18,534 nucleotides of DNA from Acidobacteriaceae bacterium (GCA_003140705.1 PLKU01000089.1:5190-23723), one strand, 5' to 3'. Counted from the first letter of the stretch, positions 1 to 9,621 are shown. Numbers and translations are program-made. The notes: generated from the sequence alone by a model not told the origin.

Positions 1-1
1 A

Positions 2-1993
2 GCCATTTTCGCGGATGGCAAAGACGAGATAGCTGCGCGTGTGCTTTACCGGCATGCAAGCCAAAAGCGCTGGCGATTTGCTCCCATGCGGGCCGCAGGC
101 AACGATCTTTGGAATGGCACGTTTGTTCCAGACGAACTGGGCGCATGGAGTTTCACAATCCTGGGCTGGGTTGATCATTTTGCGACCTGGGTGAACGACC
201 TGAAGAAACGCCTCGCTGCAGAGAGCCATCCGGAACTGGCCGATGCTATTGCCGGGGCGCCTCAGAATACGAATGCCGGGCTCGGTGTTGGGTCCAATCC
301 AGCTACGCAAGATATTGCGCTTGCGCTTCGCTCCGGTGCCGCTCTGGTGGATGAGGCGGCGGCACGGGCACAAGGCAATGATGCCAAATTCATGCGCAAG
401 ATGGCACGCGAGATCGAGCGGTTGGCCACGGAGCAGCGTGACATTCTCTCCGAGCCGTTCAATGAAGAATTACTGCTCTTAATGGAGCGCTATCCGGATC
501 TGACTCATGCTACGAGATTCGAACTTGAATTGCCGGTTTGGGTCGAACGTGAGCGCGCCCAGTTCTCGTCGTGGTATGAGCTCTTTCCGCGGTCCGCATC
601 GCCCATTCTCGGTCAGCACGGAACATTGAACGATGTGGAGAGGCAATTGCCTGAGATTGCGGCGATGGGTTTTGATGTCGTGTACATGCCGCCGATTCAT
701 CCCATCGGCCGAGCATTCAGGAAGGGGCCAAACAACTCGACGATCGCTCCGCCGGATGCTCCCGGAAGCCCCTGGGCCATCGGCGACAGGACTGCCTTGG
801 CATGCGCGCCGCTTGGCGCTGAGGCTGCAGGCGACTGCGGTGGCCACAAATCCATCCATCCACAGCTTGGGACCTTTGCGGATTTCGATCGCCTGGTGAA
901 TTCCGCCCGGTCACAAGGCATTGAGATTGCATTGGACATTGCATTTCAATGCTCGCCTGATCATCCGTGGGTAACAGAACATCCAGAGTGGTTCGTGGTC
1001 CGGCCCGATGGGTCGATTCAATATGCGGAGAATCCGCCGAAGAAGTACCAGGACATCTACCCGATGAACTTTGAATCGGACGATTGGCGCGGGTTGTGGG
1101 ACGAGCTTTATTCCGTCTTCGAGTTCTGGATCGAGCACGGCGTGCGCGTGTTCCGCGTGGACAATCCGCACACCAAGGCGTTTCCTTTTTGGGAATGGTG
1201 CCTGAGCACATTGAAGAGCAAGTATCCCGATGCGATCTTTCTCGCCGAGGCGTTTACCCGACCATATTTAATGTTTGCATTGGCAAAGCGCGGATTCACC
1301 CAGTCGTACACATACTTTACCTGGCGCAACAGCAAGGTCGAATTGCAGGGTTATCTGGAAGAGCTCACGCGACCGCCGATCAGCGAGTTTTTCCAGCCGA
1401 ATTTTTGGCCGAACACGCCTGACATCCTGCACAGAACGCTGCAGGAGGGCGGACGGCCGGCATTCTTGTACCGGATAATTCTTGCCGCGACTCTGAGTTC
1501 GAGCTACGGGATCTACGGACCTGCCTATGAGCTTGCGGAAAACGCTCCTGTCATTCCCCCTGACGGCCAGGGCCAATCGGAAGAATATCTCGAAAGCGAG
1601 AAATACCAAATCCGGCAGCGCGACCGAAATGCGCCGGGTTCGCTGGTTCCGTTGATTACGGCGCTCAACAGGATTCGGCAAGCGAATCAGGCATTGCATT
1701 CGAATGATTCTCTGCACTTCCACGCGATCGACAACCCTCACCTGATCTGCTACTCGAAGTCGACTCCGGGTTTCGAGAACACCATTCTCGTCGTGGTGAA
1801 TCTTGACTCGTTTAACGAGCAAACCGGATGGACAAATCTTGGCCTCGATAGGCTTGGAATTGGGGTCAACGAGAGCTTTCTGGTTGAAGACCTTCTAAAC
1901 GGAGCGTCCTACGCGTGGAAGGACCGCAATTATGTTGCGCTGCGGCCCGGCGTGCAGCCTGCACACATCTTCCGCGTAAGCCGCCTGCAATGA
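2..1993 (+). CDS. glgE: GlgE, alpha-1,4-glucan:maltose-1-phosphate maltosyltransferase (5' partial)
   Basis: GlgE is a cytosolic GH13 enzyme that transfers maltosyl units from alpha-maltose 1-phosphate to the non-reducing end of alpha-1,4-glucan. The frame is open from base 2, and the residues before the first possible start (GTG at 41) already match the family's N-terminal beta domain (ADGKDEIAA...), so the true start lies upstream of the window; about 663 residues are visible. Catalytic features: the nucleophile Asp in VFRVDNPHTK (codon 1160-1162), the acid/base Glu in FLAEAFTRP (codon 1247-1249), and the third carboxylate in PNTPDIL (codon 1421-1423). The NPHTK motif after the nucleophile distinguishes GlgE from ordinary amylases. 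The C-terminal beta-sandwich is complete, ending in HIFRVSRLQ. The treS-mak fusion starts 49 bases downstream on the same strand and makes the maltose 1-phosphate that GlgE consumes, so they are very probably one operon. Confidence 0.96.
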   Translation, partial: AIFADGKDEIAARVLYRHASQKRWRFAPMRAAGNDLWNGTFVPDELGAWSFTILGWVDHFATWVNDLKKRLAAESHPELADAIAGAPQNTNAGLGVGSNPATQDIALALRSGAALVDEAAARAQGNDAKFMRKMAREIERLATEQRDILSEPFNEELLLLMERYPDLTHATRFELELPVWVERERAQFSSWYELFPRSASPILGQHGTLNDVERQLPEIAAMGFDVVYMPPIHPIGRAFRKGPNNSTIAPPDAPGSPWAIGDRTALACAPLGAEAAGDCGGHKSIHPQLGTFADFDRLVNSARSQGIEIALDIAFQCSPDHPWVTEHPEWFVVRPDGSIQYAENPPKKYQDIYPMNFESDDWRGLWDELYSVFEFWIEHGVRVFRVDNPHTKAFPFWEWCLSTLKSKYPDAIFLAEAFTRPYLMFALAKRGFTQSYTYFTWRNSKVELQGYLEELTRPPISEFFQPNFWPNTPDILHRTLQEGGRPAFLYRIILAATLSSSYGIYGPAYELAENAPVIPPDGQGQSEEYLESEKYQIRQRDRNAPGSLVPLITALNRIRQANQALHSNDSLHFHAIDNPHLICYSKSTPGFENTILVVVNLDSFNEQTGWTNLGLDRLGIGVNESFLVEDLLNGASYAWKDRNYVALRPGVQPAHIFRVSRLQ

Positions 1994-2042
1994 ACTTGTA
2001 CAGAGGATGGAACGCCGATTGGAACAGCTCGGAGAGTAAAAC

Positions 2043-5000
2043 GTGAAAAAGATTGCAAGCGCAACGGATCCCCTCTGGTACAAGGACGCAATCATCTACG
2101 AACTCCATGTGCGCGCATTTTCCGATTTGAATGGAGATGGGATCGGCGACTTTCCAGGGTTGCTGACAAAGCTCGACTATCTGCAGGACCTTGGCGTTAC
2201 TTGTATATGGCTTCTTCCCTTCTTCCCGTCGCCGCTGCGAGACGACGGCTACGACATCTCCAATTACGTTGACGTGCACCCCTCCTATGGAACATTGAAC
2301 GACTTCAAAGCGTTCCTCGATGCGGCGCATCGCCGCAATATGCAGGTCATGATCGAGCTGGTAGTGAATCACACCAGCGACCAGCACCCGTGGTTCAAAG
2401 CTGCGCGTTTGGCTCCTCCCGGTTCACCGCAACGCGAAATGTATGTGTGGTCCGACAATGATCAGCGATACAAAGACGCCCGCATTATCTTTACCGATAC
2501 GGAAAAATCAAATTGGACCTGGGACGAGACAGCCAAAGCGTACTACTGGCACCGCTTCTTTTCGCATCAGCCTGATTTGAACTACGACAACCCTCTGGTG
2601 ATTGACGAAGTGCTGAAGGCGATGCGCTTTTGGCTCGATATGGGGGTCGACGGACTGCGCATCGACGCAATTCCCTACCTTTGCGAGCAGGAAGGAACGT
2701 CGTGCGAGAACCTGCCCCAGACCCACGCGGTGGTCCGGCTCTTGCGCGCTGCCATCGATGCGGACTATGCCAACCGCTTGATTCTCGCAGAGGCCAACCA
2801 ATGGCCAGCCGATGTGCGCCCGTACTTTGGCGACGGCGACGAGTGCCACATGGCGTTTCATTTCCCGTTGATGCCGCGAATCTATATGGCGCTTCGGCAG
2901 GAGGACAGGCTGCCGATCACAGACATCATGGCGCAAACGCCGCCCATCCCCGACACGTGCCAATGGGGCCTTTTCTTGCGCAATCACGATGAGCTGACGC
3001 TCGAAATGGTGACCGACGACGAGCGCGACTACATGTACTTTGCGTATTCGGCTGACCCGCGCATGCGAATTAACGTCGGGATACGACGACGTCTGGCGCC
3101 TCTGGTGGATAACAATCGGCGACGCATTGAGCTATTGAACTCATTACTCTTGAGTTTTCCGGGTACGCCCATTTTGTACTACGGCGACGAGATCGGGATG
3201 GGCGACAACATCTACCTGGGCGACCGAAACGGCGTGCGCACGCCGATGCAGTGGACATCTGATCGCAACGCCGGATTCTCGAAATGCGATCCCGCGCGGC
3301 TTTATCTGCCGGTTGTGATGGATCCGATTTACGGCTACCAGGCGATCAACGCGGAAGCGCAACTGAGCGACCAATCGAGTTTGCTGCAGTGGACGCGCAA
3401 CATGATTGCGTTGCGTAAGCTCTTTCAGGTTTTTGGACGCGGAACACTCACTTTCCTGAACCCAACGAATCGGACAATCTTAGCCTATCTGCGCGAGCGG
3501 GATCAGGGCGACGGATTTCGCGAGACGGTGCTGTGTGTCGCCAACTTAAGCCGATTCGCGCAGTCCGTGATCCTCGATCTTGCCAACTACGCGGACTTCG
3601 AAGCGGTGGAAATGCTTGGTTATGTTTCGTTCCCCCGCATCACAAAGGAGCCGTACTTACTAACGTTGGCGCCATATTCCTTTCTTTGGCTGGAGTTGCA
3701 GCAGCCAAGCATTGACAGCGAAGCTCTGCCCGAGCAGCGCAGTGTGGCTGAGGAAGCCTTGGGAGCGGGGAGCGAGCCGGTGCCTCTGGCACTGGCAACG
3801 AGTTGGGCAGAGTTTCTCAGGGATGCAGAGACAGCAATTCTGGAACCGGCATTGATGGATTGGCTGCCGCGACAACGCTGGTTTGGAGCCAAAACGCGGA
3901 CGATCGAGTCCATACGTGTTCGCAATTGGGCGGAGCTTAAACCAGGCGGCGCGATCGAGCCGGCAAGTTTTGCCGCGGCAAGCGCATCGAGTGCGAAGGC
4001 AATTCCCCCGGCGCTATTTTTCTTCGATGTGACGTACTTCAGCGGAGCCCATGACACCTACCAGATACCGCTCGCGATCAGTACTGGCGCTGAGATGGAT
4101 AAGGTTGCAATGAGCCAGCCGCAGAGTGTAATCACTCGGTTGACAACGGGGACAGAGGCGGCCATTTTGCATGACGCGACGGCGCGCGAGGATTTTCGCC
4201 ATGAGTTACTGTTGCTCATCGCCCGCAACGCAACGCCGCCTTTGGCGAGCGGCGCGAAGATTCCTCCGGCGGCAATGAGTGTTCTCGGTGCGTCGAGTGC
4301 TGCACATGATAGAGGCGGGCCGTCGGGACTTCCAGCATTGGTGGGAGGAGACACAATAGTGTCACCGGCGCCACTCGGCACGCAGCCCGGCGAAGCAGCA
4401 CAACTACCGCGGGGGGACCCCGCCAATACCCAGTCAGCGGATGTGCAGCGGATGAAGGCCGGCGAATCTCCATCCGCGGATGATCAATTTCCAATGGGAG
4501 ATCGGTTGGACGCACGCGCTTCGATCGCCTTTCCGGCAGAGTTGGCAATTCATCGCCAGTCCTCACGCGTCGCATCGGCCGAACAGTCAAATACGTCGAT
4601 CGTGTATGGTGACCGTTTCATCCTGAAGATCTACAGACGGCTGCAAGCGGGAGAGAATCCCGATGTCGAAATTGGGCGGTTCCTTTCAGACGTGGCGCAC
4701 TTCCAGCAAATTCCACCGTTTTACGGCGATATTTCAATTAGCTCTGATGTTTCAGATAAGACAACGGTGACAATGCTGCAGGGATTGGTTGCAAATGAGG
4801 GAGACGGTTGGCAATGGTTTCTCGACCAACTTTCGAATTGGTTCGAAAGCGTTGCTGATCGCCACGCTCCTGAGGATTCGCTCACTCCCAGCTTGTCAAG
4901 CGAAAGAAAGCCCATTCCCGAAGCTTTGTACGCGGCGCGAGAGTCACTTGAAGCTGCGGGGCTTCTGGGGAAGCGGACAGCCGAGATGCATCTGGCGCTC

Positions 5001-5735
5001 AGTAGGCATGCAAATGTGCCGGCCTTCGCGCCTGAGCCGATGACTCGCGAAGATCTGACGGGCGAGGCGGAACGGATTCAAGTGCAGATCAAAACTGCGC
5101 TGGAAGCTCTTAAGCAGAAGATTCCGACGCTCGATGAACCAACTTCAGACACAGCGGGCCTGCTGCTTTCGCGAAGGCCGGATCTGATGGCGAGAGCGCG
5201 CTCTCTTGCGGCCCTGGTTGCCGGCGGCCAGCGTATTCGCATCCATGGTGATTACCACCTGGGGCAAACGCTGCGGACCGGAGGCGCAAGTGGCGACGAG
5301 GAAGCAACGTTGGCGTCCAGCACCGGCGACTTTGTCATACTCGACTTTGAAGGCGAGCCTGCGCGGTCGGTCGAAGAACGCCGCCGGAAGCAGTCGCCTT
5401 TGAAGGACGTGGCTGGCATGATGCGGTCGTTTTCCTACGTCTCTTTCGCCGCGCTCGACCGTTTTGTTGCGGCCAAGGATAAAGACGTGCAAGCGGTTGA
5501 CCGGAGCGATGCGGCAGGCTGGGCGCGTCTGTGGCAGAATTCCGCTTCTGCGATGTTCCTCTGGGCTTACAGGGACATAATTGACGCTACCCCGGCCTTA
5601 CTGGCTGCTCCAAATGAATCCCAGGATCTCCTGAACGCCTATCTGCTTGAAAAGGCACTCTATGAGCTTCTATATGAACTAAATAACCGCCCCACATGGC
5701 TCCACATCCCACTGAACGGCATCCTATCATTATAG
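2043..5735 (+). CDS. treS: TreS-Mak fusion: trehalose synthase (maltose alpha-D-glucosyltransferase) with C-terminal maltokinase
   Basis: This is a bifunctional 1230-residue protein. Residues 1 to about 556 are TreS (GH13), interconverting trehalose and maltose: nucleophile D208 in [10 protein letters not shown], acid/base E250 in [10 protein letters not shown], and D316 in [10 protein letters not shown]. From about residue 590 ([12 protein letters not shown], the usual maltokinase opening) to the end is maltokinase (Mak/Pep2), which uses ATP to make maltose 1-phosphate. It carries an EQSNTS motif at 847, lysine K862 in FILKIYRRL, the catalytic HGDYHLGQ with D1070, and metal-binding D1101 in DFEGEP. 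The start is GTG at 2043, preceded by a GGAG at 2030-2033. Both active sites look intact. Oddity: residues about 730-843 form a Pro/Ala/Gly-rich, probably unstructured insert inside the N-terminal part of the kinase. Fusion of the two enzymes would favour channelling of maltose. It sits between glgE and a sugar-transferase-like gene. Confidence 0.96.
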   Translation: MKKIASATDPLWYKDAIIYELHVRAFSDLNGDGIGDFPGLLTKLDYLQDLGVTCIWLLPFFPSPLRDDGYDISNYVDVHPSYGTLNDFKAFLDAAHRRNMQVMIELVVNHTSDQHPWFKAARLAPPGSPQREMYVWSDNDQRYKDARIIFTDTEKSNWTWDETAKAYYWHRFFSHQPDLNYDNPLVIDEVLKAMRFWLDMGVDGLRIDAIPYLCEQEGTSCENLPQTHAVVRLLRAAIDADYANRLILAEANQWPADVRPYFGDGDECHMAFHFPLMPRIYMALRQEDRLPITDIMAQTPPIPDTCQWGLFLRNHDELTLEMVTDDERDYMYFAYSADPRMRINVGIRRRLAPLVDNNRRRIELLNSLLLSFPGTPILYYGDEIGMGDNIYLGDRNGVRTPMQWTSDRNAGFSKCDPARLYLPVVMDPIYGYQAINAEAQLSDQSSLLQWTRNMIALRKLFQVFGRGTLTFLNPTNRTILAYLRERDQGDGFRETVLCVANLSRFAQSVILDLANYADFEAVEMLGYVSFPRITKEPYLLTLAPYSFLWLELQQPSIDSEALPEQRSVAEEALGAGSEPVPLALATSWAEFLRDAETAILEPALMDWLPRQRWFGAKTRTIESIRVRNWAELKPGGAIEPASFAAASASSAKAIPPALFFFDVTYFSGAHDTYQIPLAISTGAEMDKVAMSQPQSVITRLTTGTEAAILHDATAREDFRHELLLLIARNATPPLASGAKIPPAAMSVLGASSAAHDRGGPSGLPALVGGDTIVSPAPLGTQPGEAAQLPRGDPANTQSADVQRMKAGESPSADDQFPMGDRLDARASIAFPAELAIHRQSSRVASAEQSNTSIVYGDRFILKIYRRLQAGENPDVEIGRFLSDVAHFQQIPPFYGDISISSDVSDKTTVTMLQGLVANEGDGWQWFLDQLSNWFESVADRHAPEDSLTPSLSSERKPIPEALYAARESLEAAGLLGKRTAEMHLALSRHANVPAFAPEPMTREDLTGEAERIQVQIKTALEALKQKIPTLDEPTSDTAGLLLSRRPDLMARARSLAALVAGGQRIRIHGDYHLGQTLRTGGASGDEEATLASSTGDFVILDFEGEPARSVEERRRKQSPLKDVAGMMRSFSYVSFAALDRFVAAKDKDVQAVDRSDAAGWARLWQNSASAMFLWAYRDIIDATPALLAAPNESQDLLNAYLLEKALYELLYELNNRPTWLHIPLNGILSL
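4230..4570 (+). other. Low-complexity insert inside the maltokinase domain, containing two DNA palindromes
   Basis: Codons for residues about 730-843 of the TreS-Mak fusion. The stretch separates the conserved LLLLIARN helix from the conserved [11 protein letters not shown] segment, which lie much closer together in the maltokinases I know. The encoded sequence is rich in Pro, Ala, Gly and Ser and shows no recognisable fold. At the DNA level it carries two perfect palindromes: GACAC-AATA-GTGTC at 4350-4363 and GCGGGG-GGA-CCCCGC at 4409-4423. The reading frame is preserved across it. It could be a lineage-specific disordered linker or the remains of a short palindromic repeat inserted in frame; I cannot tell which from one sequence. 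The boundaries are approximate. Confidence 0.5.
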
Positions 5736-5771
5736 GAATTACAGGCAAGGATCTGCTGTTAGGCCAACAGC
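5722..5771 (+). other. Two small hairpins flanking the treS-mak stop codon
   Basis: TCCTAT-CATT-ATAGGA (5722-5737) overlaps the TAG stop of treS-mak at 5733-5735, and GCTGTT-AGGCC-AACAGC (5755-5771) follows 17 bases later in the short gap before the next gene. Neither is followed by a T-run, so they are not good intrinsic terminators. They could stabilise or mark processing of the polycistronic mRNA, or be chance. Confidence 0.3.
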
Positions 5772-5802
5772 CCGAGCTGAACATGATTTCTCGTTGAGAT
5801 CG

Positions 5803-6993
5803 ATGACGACTGAGAATTCAACATCCGCTGAGACGTCAACCATCGACCAAACAACGGCCGACTTGCTCGTCGTGGGCGCTGCGACTCCTCCCGGGCGATT
5901 TGATGCCGTGCTCACGAATCTCGCGGAGGCATTCCCAGTTGAAAGCGTAGTGGTTGCTGCGCAAGACCAACTGGCGGCGCATGCACCCGCAAATCTGCGA
6001 ATCATTTCGGCGCCGCAGTCGAGCGTTGCCTGGATGCTGAAGCCGGCGGACTTCGTGAATGCGTATGAGATCGGGAGGGAGCAACAGGTGCGTGCGATTC
6101 TAATGCTTGGATCCGAAGCTCATTCACTGAAACCGCAAGCGTTACGTGAACTGGCCGATGCACCTCTGAGCCGATCGATCGATCTGGCAATTCCACATTA
6201 CACGCTGCCGCCACACGCCGGATTGATCAACTCGGCAATTCTTTATCCGCTCACGCGGGCGCTGTTTGCAACACGGACGCGATTGCCTCTTACAATCGAT
6301 CTCGGTCTGTCCATGCGCATGGCCGAGCGCCTCGCCTCTGTGGGCAAACGCTTTGCTGCGGCTAACCAGGTCGACTCACTCTTATGGCCGGTAAATGAAG
6401 CGACCGTGGCTGGATTTGCAGTGGATGAGGTTGAGGTGGGAACCCGTGACGTGCCGCAGCCATCTGACGCGGATATCAACCCGATTCTTGCATTGGTGAC
6501 CGGCTCGCTCTTCGCCGATATTGAGGCGAAGGCGGCATTCTGGCAGCGACCGCGGCGATTGCCACCTGCACGCCGACAGTTGGCCGAAACCGCGCGGGCT
6601 GATGGGACCGCCGATTTACCTCGAATGGTTGAAGCGTTCCGGTTGGCCAACTCCAACCTGCAGGAAATCTGGTCCCTCGTGCTGCCGCCCAATTCGCTGC
6701 TTGCGCTCAAGCGAATTTCTGTACTTGACGCCGCAGTGTTTCGCATGCCTGACAATCTTTGGGCGCGTATCATTTTTGACTTCGTGATCGCCTACAGACT
6801 TCGCACGATCAACCGCGGACACCTCCTGGGCGCGCTGATTCCTCTTTATCTTGCCTGGGTCGCGAGTCATTTGAACGTTACGGCATCGGGAACGTCTTCA
6901 GAGCGCCACATTGAAGCTGTTTCCGCGGCATTTGAAGCGGACAAGCCCTATCTAGTAGCGCGCTGGCGCTGGCCAGACCGGTTCGGCTCGTAA
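5803..6993 (+). CDS. Glycosyltransferase-like protein (GT81/GT2-related) with degenerate DXD motif
   Basis: A protein of 396 residues from ATG 5803; an in-frame TTG at 5794 is a weaker alternative, and the only ribosome-binding hint is a GAG just upstream. I recognise the layout of a GT-A-fold sugar transferase related to glucosylglycerate/mannosylglycerate-type synthases. There is a Rossmann-like opening (DLLVVGAATPPG) and a central block DLAIPHYTLPPHAGLINSAI, followed by YPLTRALFATRTRLPLTIDLGLS, where the family usually has an 'N..YPLTRALYG..R.P.GGDFG.S' pattern. The C-terminal block LWARIIFDFVIAYR, then LLGALIPLYLAWVAS, also matches. Numbering from 5803, the place where the metal-binding DXD is expected reads LMLGSEAHSL (about 100-109), so the first Asp is Gly and the second Glu. 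The GG before the conserved Asp is TI. It may therefore be inactive, metal-independent, or have a changed donor. It lies 67 bases after treS-mak and is probably co-transcribed. The family assignment is by eye and is an inference. Confidence 0.6.
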   Translation: MTTENSTSAETSTIDQTTADLLVVGAATPPGRFDAVLTNLAEAFPVESVVVAAQDQLAAHAPANLRIISAPQSSVAWMLKPADFVNAYEIGREQQVRAILMLGSEAHSLKPQALRELADAPLSRSIDLAIPHYTLPPHAGLINSAILYPLTRALFATRTRLPLTIDLGLSMRMAERLASVGKRFAAANQVDSLLWPVNEATVAGFAVDEVEVGTRDVPQPSDADINPILALVTGSLFADIEAKAAFWQRPRRLPPARRQLAETARADGTADLPRMVEAFRLANSNLQEIWSLVLPPNSLLALKRISVLDAAVFRMPDNLWARIIFDFVIAYRLRTINRGHLLGALIPLYLAWVASHLNVTASGTSSERHIEAVSAAFEADKPYLVARWRWPDRFGS

Positions 6994-7037
6994 TCGCAGT
7001 TTGCGCTGTCGGCCGGATTCTAGCGGGCACAACGGTG

Positions 7038-7044
7038 AGAGGAG
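7038..7044 (+). promoter_or_regulatory. Ribosome binding site fixing the membrane-protein start at ATG 7053
   Basis: AGAGGAG lies 8 bases before ATG 7053. An upstream in-frame GTG at 7035 overlaps this site and has no Shine-Dalgarno of its own, so 7053 is the preferred start. Confidence 0.75.
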
Positions 7045-7052
7045 CAAAACTC

Positions 7053-7856
7053 ATGCAGAACCTCATTGCAAGCACATCTCAAACAAGCCGATTGGCATTG
7101 GCGTCTCCGGCTTACATCGACGACAGCTCGATCTGGCATCACATATCCGACGCGCTGCACCAGTCGCTATACCGCGTGCTGACGCTGCTCATCGCCGTGC
7201 TGCCGGGAATTCTTGCCTTCTTTGTGGCCCTGGCGATCTTTACCCTTTGCGGCATGCTGATCTCGTGGCTGCTGCGGCGTTGTTTGTCATGGATCAAATT
7301 CGATCTGCGGCTTGCGCGCATGAGCGGTGATGGCTGGGCGCCGGCCAGCCCGCCCACAGAGATTGTTGCCCGCGCTTCGTTCTGGATCTGCGTGCTGCTC
7401 GGTCTCATCATCGGTGTGTCAGCCTTCGATGCATCGTACGCAACCGGTATTGCACTGCCGATATCACTGCTCCCATATGTGACGCACGCGGTGGGAGCCG
7501 TGTTCCTGCTGATTGCGGGTATTTTGATTGCCCGCTTTCTTGCGCGATCGGTTTTGATCAGTGGGGTAAACGCACAGTTGCAGTACGCGCGGTTTCTGTC
7601 GCTGGGCGTGAAGTGGCTTGTGCTCGTTCTCACTGCCGCTATGGTGCTCGATCATTTGGAGGTCGGTGGGAAGATTGTCGAATTGGCCTTCGGCATTTTG
7701 TTCGGAGGCATTGTTCTTACGCTTGCTCTCGCGGTCGGACTGGGATCTCGCGATTTGGTCAGCCGCTCGCTTGAAAGCCACGTGGAGCGCGCTGGTGAGC
7801 GTGGTCCCGTTGCGCAGAATGCGCCTTCTTCGAGCGAGCAGATTCGGCATTTTTAA
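7053..7856 (+). CDS. Integral membrane protein with mechanosensitive-channel-like TM helices
   Basis: A 267-residue protein with five hydrophobic segments at about 42-74 (long, possibly a bent or double pass), 107-126, 139-165, 182-200 and 208-232. The last segment ends in the pattern FGGIVLTLALAVGLGSRDLVSRSLE, close to the 'A.A.GLG.RD.....' signature of the conserved TM-helix repeat (PF05552-like) found in CmpX/MscS-related proteins. The beta domain of true MscS channels is absent; only a short hydrophilic tail (about 240-267) follows. The location is the cytoplasmic membrane. It follows the sugar-transferase-like gene by 59 bases on the same strand and ends the operon, its TAA overlapping the treZ stop on the other strand. 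A role in sensing envelope tension or osmotic state would suit trehalose/glucan neighbours, but that is inference from context. Confidence 0.72.
   Translation: MQNLIASTSQTSRLALASPAYIDDSSIWHHISDALHQSLYRVLTLLIAVLPGILAFFVALAIFTLCGMLISWLLRRCLSWIKFDLRLARMSGDGWAPASPPTEIVARASFWICVLLGLIIGVSAFDASYATGIALPISLLPYVTHAVGAVFLLIAGILIARFLARSVLISGVNAQLQYARFLSLGVKWLVLVLTAAMVLDHLEVGGKIVELAFGILFGGIVLTLALAVGLGSRDLVSRSLESHVERAGERGPVAQNAPSSSEQIRHF
7853..7856. other. Shared TTAA: overlapping stop codons of two convergent operons
   Basis: TTAA at 7853-7856 supplies TAA for the + strand membrane-protein gene (7854-7856) and TAA for treZ on the - strand (7855-7853). No hairpin with a T-run lies between the operons, so transcripts from both sides must run into each other's coding sequence unless they are stopped by other means. 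Confidence 0.95.
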
Positions 7857-9619
7857 GGCTGGTGAGATGACAAAAACGGCGCAGGACTTGTGAGCACAGC
7901 GATTGTATCGGGCGGTAACGCGACTTCGCCGCCAATGTTTTGGGGCATAGCGCGCGAAGCAAGGAGGACCTTCGATTCAGGCGGAGCAAGGAACACACGC
8001 TCCGACACTCCAAGATTACAAAGTACAGCGATTGTTCCACGGTGCATCTGAATCCACTTTGCATGCTCGTTGAATGTGACCATGGTATTTCCGGGCTTAG
8101 GGTTATTCAGGCATGGGTTTGTGCGACGCAGTCGAATGAGTTCGCGATACCATGTGAGCATCTCCCTGTGTGGGGCTCCCACAAGCTCATTCCATTTCAG
8201 CTTCGATGACTGGAACGTCGCTGGAGACTCAGGGTCGGGGATCGAAGCAGAATCCCATCCGAACGCGGAAAACTCCTCTTTTCTACCTTGAGAAACAGCA
8301 CGGGCCAGTTCAGGATCCTGGTGGTTGGCGAAGTATTGGAATGGAGACGAGGCGGCCCATTCCTCGCCCTGAAAAATAAGTGGAATAAAGGGGCTCAGTA
8401 ATACCAGGGCCGTTGCTATTTTCGCGCGATCGAATCCAGCGATGTGACTGATCCTGTCACCGACTGCACGATTGCCAATCTGATCGTGGTTCTGAACATA
8501 GCCAAGGAAACGATGCTGTGACAGGGAACCTGCAGGCCGGCCATGGATGCGATTCCGATATCGGGAGTAAATGCCGTCGTAGACAAAGGTCGAAGTGAGG
8601 GCCTTGGCAAGTTGTGCAAGCGAACCAAAGTCTTCATAGTAGCCTCGCCTCTCGCTGGGGCAGAGAACGGTGAAAAGTGCGTGATGGAAATCGTCGCTCC
8701 ATTGTGCGTCAATGCCAAAGCCGCCGGCTTCCCGCGGAGTCACCAACCGCGGATCGTTTAGGTCGCTTTCGGCAATCAGGACGAATCGACGCGCGAGACT
8801 TGCCTCGAGCGCTTCGACCTCGATGGAAAGTTGCTCGAGAAAATGGATTGCAGACCGGTCGACAAATGCGTGTACGGCGTCAACGCGCAATCCGTCGATG
8901 TGATAGTCACGCAGCCACATGAGCGCGTTATCCACGAAAAAGTGACGAACCTGGTGTGAGCCTGCGTCCTCAAGATTCACCGCTCCGCCCCACGGCGTGT
9001 GATGCGAATCGATCACATAGGGGCCGAACTTTCCGGTGTAGTTTCCTGAGGGCCCGAAGTGGTTGTAAACCACATCAAGAAGCACGGCCAAACCCTTTTC
9101 GTGTGCCGCATTGACAAAGCACTTGAGACCATCCGGGCCGCCGTATGGCTCGTGCACGGCGTATATCGCAACACCGTCATAGCCCCACCCATACTTACCT
9201 TCAAATGCGGACACTGGCATCAGCTCCACGTGAGAAATACCAAGATCAACCAGGTGATCCAGACGTGTAATCGCTGCATCGAACGTACCCTCCGGAGTGA
9301 AGGTGCCAATGTGCATCTCATAGACAATGCCGCCAGCCAGAGGAAGTGGCTGGAAGCGAGCGTCGGTCCAGCCAAACCCGGTTTGATCATAGAGTCGAGA
9401 TGGTTTGTGCACACCACTCGGCTGCCATTGGGAACGCGGATCGGGATAACACGCGGGCTCATCGTTGATCAGGAAACCATAGTCTGTGCCGGGAGTTGCG
9501 TCTTCGACATCGAGTTGCCACCAACCTTCGGGGTTTGGACCATCCATCCGGTGAGCAACGCCCTTCACGCTGACGGAAAGGCGTTTTGCAAACGGAGCCC
9601 AAATCTCAAATCGATGCAT
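7853..9619 (-). CDS. treZ: TreZ, malto-oligosyltrehalose trehalohydrolase
   Basis: TreZ hydrolyses the alpha-1,4 bond next to the terminal trehalosyl unit made by TreY, releasing free trehalose in the cytosol. It has 588 residues, the usual size. An N-terminal CBM48-like beta domain (FEIWAPFAKRLSV) is followed by the GH13 barrel. Catalytic residues: nucleophile D247 in GLRVDAVHAF, acid/base E284 in LIAESDLND, and D379 in QNHDQIGNR, spaced as in characterised TreZ enzymes. FQGEEWAASSPFQYF, also typical, is present, followed by a C-terminal beta domain. The ATG at 9617-9619 sits 2 bases after the treY stop and has GGAG (complement of 9625-9628) 5 bases upstream, inside the end of treY, so the two are translationally close and surely one operon. 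The stop TAA (7853-7855) overlaps the stop of the convergent membrane-protein gene. Confidence 0.96.
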   Translation of the reverse strand: MHRFEIWAPFAKRLSVSVKGVAHRMDGPNPEGWWQLDVEDATPGTDYGFLINDEPACYPDPRSQWQPSGVHKPSRLYDQTGFGWTDARFQPLPLAGGIVYEMHIGTFTPEGTFDAAITRLDHLVDLGISHVELMPVSAFEGKYGWGYDGVAIYAVHEPYGGPDGLKCFVNAAHEKGLAVLLDVVYNHFGPSGNYTGKFGPYVIDSHHTPWGGAVNLEDAGSHQVRHFFVDNALMWLRDYHIDGLRVDAVHAFVDRSAIHFLEQLSIEVEALEASLARRFVLIAESDLNDPRLVTPREAGGFGIDAQWSDDFHHALFTVLCPSERRGYYEDFGSLAQLAKALTSTFVYDGIYSRYRNRIHGRPAGSLSQHRFLGYVQNHDQIGNRAVGDRISHIAGFDRAKIATALVLLSPFIPLIFQGEEWAASSPFQYFANHQDPELARAVSQGRKEEFSAFGWDSASIPDPESPATFQSSKLKWNELVGAPHREMLTWYRELIRLRRTNPCLNNPKPGNTMVTFNEHAKWIQMHRGTIAVLCNLGVSERVFLAPPESKVLLASRAMPQNIGGEVALPPDTIAVLTSPAPFLSSHQP

Positions 9620-9621
9620 AA

